A DNA stretch of 39,069 nucleotides from an uncultured Oscillospiraceae bacterium (GTDB taxonomy: Bacteria; Bacillota; Clostridia; Oscillospirales; Acutalibacteraceae). The notes beneath the pieces were generated by a model that was given only the letters and a program-made list of their open reading frames with translations, was not told where the DNA came from and searched no databases. The first letter of the stretch is position 1; each line of letters starts with the position of its first letter. The position numbers and the translations under genes are program-made. The stretch lies in NCBI GenBank assembly GCA_900542375.1, contig UQNI01000011.1, positions 1 to 39,069 of the forward strand, written 5' to 3'. This document shows positions 33,080 through 39,069 of the stretch, piece by piece.

Positions 33080-33089
33080 AATTTTTATA

Positions 33090-33845
33090 TTATCTCTTTT
33101 CAGCTACCATTAAAAACATTGGTGTAGCACGATAAGCAATTTGCTTTTTCTCTCCCCAAATTAAATCGGAAACATCTGTTTCACAACAAATTGATTTTGC
33201 TCCTAAGTCAAACAGAGTGTTAAAATCCCACTGTGGCCGTTTCACTTTGCTCATTGGCATATTTCTTCTGTAATTTTCCGCTTCCTCTGATAAATCATGA
33301 ATGACTGAATAGTCCTCACCAAAAATATCACGAAAGTCTTTTGCCGCTTGTTGATACTGTTTCATTACTTCTTGATCATGATATTTTAAGTTCCAATTCG
33401 CATCAAAAATTAATATTTTTCCTCCCGGACGCAACACACGCAGCCATTCCTGATAACTTTGTTTTGTATCCAGCAAAGTCCAAGTAACGTTACGACTAAT
33501 AATGCAATCAAAGCTGTTATCATCAAAAGGAAGTGATTCTCCACTGGCATGTAAAATATTTGCAGATACATTATATAACTGTAAATTTTTCTTTGCCTCA
33601 TCCAGCATAGCAGGAGTACAATCAATTCCTGTTACCGTGTAGCCGCATTTAGATAAAATAATTGGAAAAAATCCGGGGCCGGTTCCAATATCTAAAACAT
33701 TTTTGTAATCGGTACGGGGTACGTATTTTTCAATTAATGAAATCCATTGATTCGGTAAATTGGATTCCAACTCTATTTTTACATTTTCACTATACTGTTG
33801 TGCTTCACAGCTCCAATTTTTTTCTACTGCACTTTTTAAATTCAT
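33090..33845 (-). CDS. Class I SAM-dependent methyltransferase in the Nik operon
   Basis: 251 residues, Methyltransf_11/UbiE-like fold. Motif I is VLDIGTGPGFFPIILSKCGY with the ribose-binding Asp in VTGIDCTPAMLDEA. Post-motifs: FDCIISRNVTWTL and VLRPGGKILIFDANW. It is the last gene of the importer operon, 12 nt after the solute-binding protein and before the operon terminator, so co-transcription is clear. Substrate unknown. Modification of a metallophore or of an imported or precursor compound is possible but inferred only from context. Confidence 0.85.
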   Translation of the reverse strand: MNLKSAVEKNWSCEAQQYSENVKIELESNLPNQWISLIEKYVPRTDYKNVLDIGTGPGFFPIILSKCGYTVTGIDCTPAMLDEAKKNLQLYNVSANILHASGESLPFDDNSFDCIISRNVTWTLLDTKQSYQEWLRVLRPGGKILIFDANWNLKYHDQEVMKQYQQAAKDFRDIFGEDYSVIHDLSEEAENYRRNMPMSKVKRPQWDFNTLFDLGAKSICCETDVSDLIWGEKKQIAYRATPMFLMVAEKR

Positions 33846-33857
33846 AATTACTTCTCC

Positions 33858-35486
33858 CTATTTTACATCTAATGTCGTCCAATTAATTGGAGCATAATTA
33901 TTGACCCCCGGCTCGAAAGTTGTAACCTTATCTGTCATTGCAAAACATGTTTTTGGGTAATATAACGGCACCACAAATGCTTCATCATTGATTTGTGTAA
34001 ATATTCTATCATAACCTTCTTGTCTTTCGTCTTCATCATGGCATAACAAAGTTTGGTTAATATTTTCGGTTAAAGTATCATCCAACCAAATTCGTGCACG
34101 ATTTCCGGTTGAAAGTACTGAAAACAGTTGCTTCATATCTCCGTGCGGCAACCATGAATCAGAGGAGGTACGAGTCATAATCATGTCAAAATTAAAAGTT
34201 GTCATACTAATTTCATTATAAGTATTGGTATCTACTTCGGATAGTTCTACATTTACACCAATTTTAGCATATTCTGATTGGATATATTCCGCCATAGTTT
34301 TCCATTCAGGCAATTCTTCTGACGTATACACTAATTTAATATTGAAATCTTTACCGTTTTTTTCCAAAATCCCATCGTTATTTGAATCAGTATACCCAGC
34401 TTCTTCTAAAAGTTTTTTTGCTTTCTCTAAATTATATGTATAACCGGGACTATTATCTTTAGTAACATACGGAACGTTATCTGAATTGTATAATCCGCGT
34501 GCAGCTTCTCCAACACCATAGAACAAGTTTTCCACCATGGTTTTTTTATCAATAGCATAATTTAACGCCTGTCTTACTTTTACATCTTGAAAATTCTCAT
34601 TTTCTTGGTTAAACGCCATAAAATAAGAACACATTGTGTCTAATTCTTCAATGCGATACCCAGAATTTTTTAATTCCTGCAAACCTTCCATTGGTATTTT
34701 GCCCAATAAATCTCCTCCGATTAAATCTACTTCTCCGCTTTGCAATGCCATAACGCGAGCCTGACCGTCCGGAATTACTTTGAATGTAATTTTAGAGATT
34801 TTAGGTTGTTCTCCCCAATAATTCGGATTTGTTACCAATACGAATTCCTCATTTTCAGTATAGCTCTCCAACATCCATTGTCCTGTTCCTATCGGAGAAG
34901 TAAACTCTCCCATGACATCTCCATCAACTCCAGTGATAGAACTTGGACTTAAAAAACGTACCGGTCTGGGATAAGTCATTTCTTCCAGAATAGGATAAGC
35001 GCCTTCCGCAAACTGAATCTGTACGGTATTCTCATCCAAAGCAGTACAGCTTTCCACCTTGTAGGAACTTAAAGAAGAATGGCGGTCATTATTTATCCAG
35101 CGTTTCATATTAAAGCATACTGCCTCTGCATTAAAAGGAGTTCCATCTGTAAAAGTTACTCCTTCTCTTAAATGAAAGGTATATGTTTTACCGTCCTCTG
35201 ATATATCCCAGCTGGTAGCAAGTAATGATTGTATTCCATCTTTTCCACCGTCTTCTACAAAGCCTTCGTAAATCATTTTATAAATTACGTGAGGACCATT
35301 ATAAGATGCTGCGTCCAGTTCATTCATATCGCCATCTCTGTAAATTGCGATGGTAATTTCTTTTCCGGTGTTAGTATCCGGTTGACTGGTATTTTCAGTA
35401 TTGTTTCCACATCCACTTAATATTCCTAATGTTAAAATCAGTACCATCAGTCCGGCCAAAGCCGTAAAAAATCGTTTTTTCTTCAC
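33858..35486 (-). CDS. nikA: NikA-like solute-binding lipoprotein (nickel/peptide ABC importer)
   Basis: 542-residue SBP_bac_5 family lipoprotein. Signal peptide with lipobox ILSGC (Cys26). Family blocks: SWDISEDGKTYTFHLREGVT, NPNYWGEQPKISKITFKVIP. Several blocks match E. coli NikA better than peptide-binding OppA: YPRPVRFLSPSS, SPIGTGQWML, QARVMALQSGEVDLIGGD and VRQALNYAIDKKTMVENLFY. This points to nickel or nickel-metallophore, but related peptide binders cannot be excluded. GTG start with GGAGG 8-9 nt upstream. It sits after nikE (25-nt gap), not first as in E. coli nikABCDE. Confidence 0.82.
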   Translation of the reverse strand: MKKKRFFTALAGLMVLILTLGILSGCGNNTENTSQPDTNTGKEITIAIYRDGDMNELDAASYNGPHVIYKMIYEGFVEDGGKDGIQSLLATSWDISEDGKTYTFHLREGVTFTDGTPFNAEAVCFNMKRWINNDRHSSLSSYKVESCTALDENTVQIQFAEGAYPILEEMTYPRPVRFLSPSSITGVDGDVMGEFTSPIGTGQWMLESYTENEEFVLVTNPNYWGEQPKISKITFKVIPDGQARVMALQSGEVDLIGGDLLGKIPMEGLQELKNSGYRIEELDTMCSYFMAFNQENENFQDVKVRQALNYAIDKKTMVENLFYGVGEAARGLYNSDNVPYVTKDNSPGYTYNLEKAKKLLEEAGYTDSNNDGILEKNGKDFNIKLVYTSEELPEWKTMAEYIQSEYAKIGVNVELSEVDTNTYNEISMTTFNFDMIMTRTSSDSWLPHGDMKQLFSVLSTGNRARIWLDDTLTENINQTLLCHDEDERQEGYDRIFTQINDEAFVVPLYYPKTCFAMTDKVTTFEPGVNNYAPINWTTLDVK

Positions 35487-35511
35487 ACAAATTCCTCCAG
35501 TTAAAATAGTA

Positions 35512-36444
35512 TTATATCAAATGACACGCAACGAAATGCTGCTTATCATTATGATGAACCAATGGTGGTTTCTTTTTACATTTATCACAGGCATAAAGAC
35601 AGCGATGATAAAATGCACACCCTTCCGGTTCGATTGGAAGTTCTTCCTCCCGAAACAAAATACGATTTTGTGTTCTGTTTCTTGGATTGAATCCTAAGGC
35701 GGCAGCCAAAAGCGCTTTGGTATAAGGATGAAGGATTTCTTGCTTTAAGCTAGGTAAAATTTCCATAATTTCACCTCGATACATTACAATTACCCGATTG
35801 CAAATTTGATTAATGGCAGAAAGATCATGAGAAATAAAAAGGTATGTCAGCTGCTTTTCTTGTTTTAATTGAATCAAAAGTTTTAATATTTTATTTCTCA
35901 CAGCATAATCCAATGCAGATACCGCCTCATCACATACGACAAATTCAGGAGTTAAAATTAAAGCACGGGCAATACCCACACGTTGCCTTTGACCGCCGGA
36001 TAACTCATTTCCGTACCGGTTTAAATAGGTGGTATCCAGTCCCACCTGTTGAATCATTTCTTCCACTAATTGGTCGTTTTTCTTGGTGTTTCCCCTATTA
36101 TAATTTTTAAGAGGTTCCATGATAATCTGTCTGACCGTATAATAAGGATTAAAGGAATCCGAGTTGTTTTGGAATACCATTTGCAACTCTTTCCTGATTT
36201 TTCTCATTTGAGAAAAAGAATACCGGGTAATATTTTTTCCGTGATAAAGTACCTCTCCGGAATCGGACGTTTCTAAATTAAGAAGAAGTTTTCCCAATGT
36301 ACTTTTTCCGCAGCCGGATTCTCCCACCAAACCTAAAATTTCACCTTTTTGAATGGAAAAAGACACGTCATTAACAGCATGAATACGCTCTGTCTTTGAA
36401 ATTTTATAACTTTTTTTGAGATTATTAATCATAATTAAACTCAT
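35512..36444 (-). CDS. nikE: ABC importer ATPase (NikE/OppF type)
   Basis: 310 residues. Walker A GLVGESGCGKSTLGKLL, signature ELSGGQRQRVGIARAL, Walker B FVVCDEAVSALD (Ala-Val in place of the common Pro-Thr after Glu), H-loop LFISHDLS. The C-terminal oligopeptide/nickel domain has EPEGCAFYHRCLYACDKCKK plus a later Cys, the conserved cysteines of this family. Starts in an ATGA overlap with the end of nikD. Confidence 0.88.
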   Translation of the reverse strand: MSLIMINNLKKSYKISKTERIHAVNDVSFSIQKGEILGLVGESGCGKSTLGKLLLNLETSDSGEVLYHGKNITRYSFSQMRKIRKELQMVFQNNSDSFNPYYTVRQIIMEPLKNYNRGNTKKNDQLVEEMIQQVGLDTTYLNRYGNELSGGQRQRVGIARALILTPEFVVCDEAVSALDYAVRNKILKLLIQLKQEKQLTYLFISHDLSAINQICNRVIVMYRGEIMEILPSLKQEILHPYTKALLAAALGFNPRNRTQNRILFREEELPIEPEGCAFYHRCLYACDKCKKKPPLVHHNDKQHFVACHLI

Positions 36445-37274
36445 ACCATAACCTCCTGTTTTTCTTCAGCCGCCCCTAACAACGTTTTTGTATATTCATG
36501 CTGCGGATGGTCAAAAATGTCGAATACATTTCCACTTTCCACAATTTTTCCGTCATTCATAACATAAACGTAATCCGCCATTTGAGCCACAATTCCCAAA
36601 TCGTGCGTTATTAGCATAATAGACATTCCTGCATCCCGAAGTTTTTTAATTTCATTCAGCACCACCGCTTGTACGGTAAGGTCCAATGCAGTAGTAGGCT
36701 CGTCTGCAATTAAAAGATCTGCATTTGATACAATTGCCATGGCAATCATAATGCGCTGACACATACCGCCGGAAAGTTCAAACGGATATTTTTCTAAAAT
36801 TGTGTTTGTGTCTTTTAAATTTACTCTTTTTAAAGCTTCTCTACATTTTTCAAGAGCAACATTTCGATTCATCTTCTGATGGAGAAATATCATCTCTAAC
36901 ATTTGTTTTTTCACTTTTACTACCGGATTTAAAGCGCTCGCCGGCTCCTGAAAAATCATAGTTACTTCTTTACCATAAATTTTATTTCGTTCACGGTTTG
37001 ATAATTTCAATAAATTTTTTCCGTTTAAAACAATAGAGCCTCCTACAATTTTCCCCGGCGAATCCACTAAATTAAAAATAGACATTGATGTTACCGATTT
37101 ACCGCTGCCGCTTTGTCCTACGATAGCAGTAATACTTCCCCTTATAATCTGAAAAGAAACATCGTCTACTGCACGAATTGGTTCTTGATTACGTTTTTGA
37201 TAAAAATAAGTTTTTAAATGTTCAACAGATAAAATTACATCATTTTTATAATTTTGAACCATTTTATTCTCCAT
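36441..37274 (-). CDS. nikD: ABC importer ATPase (NikD/OppD type)
   Basis: 277 residues. Walker A AIVGQSGSGKSVTSMSIFNL, Q-loop MIFQEPASALNPV, signature ELSGGMCQRIMIAMAI, Walker B LLIADEPTTALD, H-loop MLITHDLGIVAQ. It lacks the long C-terminal oligopeptide extension of OppD, as NikD-type proteins do. Overlaps nikC by 11 nt and nikE by 4 nt, so all are translationally coupled. Confidence 0.88.
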   Translation of the reverse strand: MENKMVQNYKNDVILSVEHLKTYFYQKRNQEPIRAVDDVSFQIIRGSITAIVGQSGSGKSVTSMSIFNLVDSPGKIVGGSIVLNGKNLLKLSNRERNKIYGKEVTMIFQEPASALNPVVKVKKQMLEMIFLHQKMNRNVALEKCREALKRVNLKDTNTILEKYPFELSGGMCQRIMIAMAIVSNADLLIADEPTTALDLTVQAVVLNEIKKLRDAGMSIMLITHDLGIVAQMADYVYVMNDGKIVESGNVFDIFDHPQHEYTKTLLGAAEEKQEVMV

Positions 37275-38184
37275 CTCCCAATTGTTTCGCTTTTTTATTA
37301 CCTCCCGGCATTAATGCTTCGTTTAAACCTTCTCCAAACATATTTAAGCTAAACACCACCAACATAATCGACAGACCCGGCCATATCATCATCAGCGGCG
37401 CTGTACTGATAAATTGTTTACTGTCGCTGAGCATAACTCCCCAATCAGCAGCCGGTGGTTGTGTGCCAAGTCCAATAAAAGAAAAGCTTGCAATATGCAT
37501 AATAACCGCAGCAACACGTAAGGTAGAATAAACAATAATCGGTGATATGGAGTTTAATAATACATGATTGATTACAATCTTAAATTTTGAAGTACCGCTT
37601 GCTTTTGCCGCCATTACAAAATCTTTTTCTTTTATCTTTAATACCTGGCTGCGTAATATTCTGGCGAACGGAGCCCACCATAAGGCTACTAAAACTATCA
37701 TTACATTTTGTAGACCGGCACCAAAAACGCTTACGACTGCTAAGGCTAACAAACTGGAGGGAAATGTAGATACAATATCGGCAAATCTCATAATTAAATT
37801 GTCAATCCAACCACCGCAAAATCCTGAAATGAGCCCTAGAGGAATACCAATAAGCAATATTCCCGCCAAAACAACTAAGGAGTTTAATAAAGTGGTCTGC
37901 GCACCATATAGTAAACGTGATAAAATACATCGTCCCAGATGATCTGTTCCCAGCCAGTATTCTTGAGAAGGACCTTGCAAACGGATGCTTACATTCACTT
38001 CTAACGGATCATGCGGTGCAATCACAGGTGCCAAGCAACCTACAATTAAAAATAATAAAACAACAATTCCGCCTGCTAAAGCCAGTTTATTTTTAAATAA
38101 TCGTTTTAACACTTGCAAGATAAAACAATCTTTATCTATTTTCTGAATGTTATCTTTTTGAATCTTATCTATCTCTTGAACCAT
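37264..38184 (-). CDS. nikC: ABC importer permease (NikC type)
   Basis: 306 residues with the OppC_N motif (RLFKNKLALAGGIVVLLFLI) and about six helices. PHDPLEVNVSIRLQGPSQEY then WLGTDHLGRCILSRLLYGAQ is the classic NikC/DppC opening. The EAA loop that docks the ATPase is MAAKASGTSKFKIVINHVL. Overlaps nikB by 16 nt. Confidence 0.88.
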   Translation of the reverse strand: MVQEIDKIQKDNIQKIDKDCFILQVLKRLFKNKLALAGGIVVLLFLIVGCLAPVIAPHDPLEVNVSIRLQGPSQEYWLGTDHLGRCILSRLLYGAQTTLLNSLVVLAGILLIGIPLGLISGFCGGWIDNLIMRFADIVSTFPSSLLALAVVSVFGAGLQNVMIVLVALWWAPFARILRSQVLKIKEKDFVMAAKASGTSKFKIVINHVLLNSISPIIVYSTLRVAAVIMHIASFSFIGLGTQPPAADWGVMLSDSKQFISTAPLMMIWPGLSIMLVVFSLNMFGEGLNEALMPGGNKKAKQLGDGE

Positions 38185-39011
38185 AATCTGCGACGGCCTC
38201 CCTGTAATTTAATTTTCGGGTCAATATATTGATAGATAATATCGACAATTAAGTTGACAATGATATACGCAAGAGCTACCAATAATAAATAGCATTCAAT
38301 CACCGGTATATCTTTTGCTTTCACGCTTTCTATTGCATATCTTGCTACACCATTCCATGAAAAAATAGTTTCAACTGCAAAACCACCGGAAATCATTCCT
38401 CCGAAATTAGTTGCAATTAAAGTAACACAAGGTAAAATTGCATTTTTTAAACCATGCCTTACCATTGCGCTTCCTTCACTCATTCCTTTAGAGCGAGCAG
38501 CCTTAAAAAAATTGGAACGCCGTACTTCAATCAGATTTGTACGCAGCATACGTACATAGACGGCTGAATAACTTAAGCATAATGTAAAAGCTGGAAGAAA
38601 TATATTCGCAATATTGCTTCCTGCAATTACGGGTACAATACCCAAATGAATCGCAAAAACATATAATAACAATAATCCAAGCCAAAATTCCGGCATAGTA
38701 GCTCCGATTGTAGTAACAACACGCAATCCTTGGTCTAAGATACTTCCGGAATATCTTGCAGAAAGCAAGGCAATGGGTACAGCAATGACAATAGCCATAA
38801 TGGAAGCAATCAAAACGAGATACAACGTATTAGGAAAACGAGACATAATTTCATTTATAACCGGTTTTCCACTGATAAATGAATTGCCGAAATCAAAACG
38901 GACTGCTTTTCCCAGCCAATTAAAATACTGTATTACCAAAGGTTGGTCTAAGCCGAGGTCTATTCTGGCCTGAGCCAAATTTTCCGGTGTAACTTGTCCA
39001 CCGGAACTGCG
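38169..39011 (-). CDS. nikB: ABC importer permease (NikB type), missing its N-terminus
   Basis: Inner-membrane permease of the Nik/Dpp type. From about 39011 the frame reads SSGGQVTPENLAQARIDLGL then DQPLVIQYFNWLGKAVRFDF, which aligns to NikB from about residue 40 on. The EAA loop is KAARSKGMSEGSAMVRHGLK. The first 40-45 residues, including the first membrane helix and the start codon, are replaced by sequence of an rsmD-like gene. The first ATG in frame, at 38978, would begin after the lost helix and has no clear ribosome-binding site. If the junction is real, the gene is broken; if it is a misjoin, the true gene is intact elsewhere. Confidence 0.82.
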   Translation of the reverse strand, partial: RSSGGQVTPENLAQARIDLGLDQPLVIQYFNWLGKAVRFDFGNSFISGKPVINEIMSRFPNTLYLVLIASIMAIVIAVPIALLSARYSGSILDQGLRVVTTIGATMPEFWLGLLLLYVFAIHLGIVPVIAGSNIANIFLPAFTLCLSYSAVYVRMLRTNLIEVRRSNFFKAARSKGMSEGSAMVRHGLKNAILPCVTLIATNFGGMISGGFAVETIFSWNGVARYAIESVKAKDIPVIECYLLLVALAYIIVNLIVDIIYQYIDPKIKLQGGRRRLWFKR

Positions 39012-39013
39012 AA

Positions 39014-39069
39014 TACATCTTCTCCTTCTAATGTGGAGAGTTTTGCCCCTCTGGCACTGCCTGTTATAA
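39014..39069 (-). pseudogene. 5' end of an rsmD-like 16S rRNA methyltransferase gene, joined to nikB
   Basis: The last 56 nt read, on the minus strand, ITGSARGAKLSTLEGEDV, the highly conserved start of RsmD (MRxITGSARGrkL.t.eG.dvRPT). The expected continuation RPTTDRVKEALF is absent; after about 39014 the frame is unrelated and hits a stop, while the nikB frame begins. The RsmD start codon would be just outside the window. Confidence 0.6.

Noticed and set aside
1..39069. CRISPR array, rRNA, insertion sequence or prophage
   Set aside because: I saw no regularly spaced repeats, no rRNA motifs, no transposase or integrase frames, and no terminal inverted repeats with target duplications.

Overview
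The window comes from a low-GC, endospore-forming Firmicute. SpoIIR, BofA and a YaaL-type protein show a sporulation programme. AddAB, RNase J, GdpP, Hpt-FtsH and many strong Shine-Dalgarno sites with GTG/TTG starts fit Clostridia. A Ruminococcaceae/Oscillospirales-like relative is my best guess (inference), because of the diverged second topoisomerase pair and the long basic N-terminal extension on RNase J. Nearly all core genes lie on the minus strand.

Layout by increasing coordinate. 1-4567: addB-addA recombination nuclease (addA cut by the window edge). 4787-5122: a lone plus-strand cupin. 5169-6469: spoIIR, then bofA and yaaL. 6470-11161: AT-rich accessory stretch with a frameshifted XRE regulator, a cell-wall-anchored surface protein (FIVAR-like and Rib-like modules, SPKTG sorting motif), over 1 kb of decayed DNA, and an ABC-2 permease whose ATPase survives only as a C-terminal stub. 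11203-13730: rnr and secG. 13946-18196: a diverged type IIA topoisomerase pair. 18379-28444: a compact housekeeping operon transcribed rnj-gdpP-rplI-dnaB-tilS-hpt-ftsH. 28893-31121: plus-strand rnhA and the nifS-nifU iron-sulfur pair. 31219-31369: a candidate small RNA of unknown class. 31473-32640: a LytTR regulator, its DUF3021 membrane partner and an overlooked 53-residue protein. 32802-32878: a CAU-anticodon tRNA. 33090-39011: a Nik-type ABC importer with a SAM methyltransferase as last gene.

The genes connect in several ways. TilS modifies the CAU-anticodon tRNA-Ile2, and the tRNA here looks like that species. GdpP, RplI and DnaB form the classic Firmicute gdpP-rplI-dnaB block. Hpt and FtsH are translationally coupled to TilS. 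SpoIIR and BofA both act in forespore/mother-cell signalling.

At the right edge, the first codons of an rsmD-like gene run directly into the interior of nikB. This is either a real deletion or an assembly misjoin, and nikB lacks its N-terminus here. I did not find a complete novel multi-gene system. The best leads are the small RNA, the LytTR/DUF3021/53-aa cassette, the methyltransferase tied to the metal importer, the diverged topoisomerase, and the rsmD/nikB junction.
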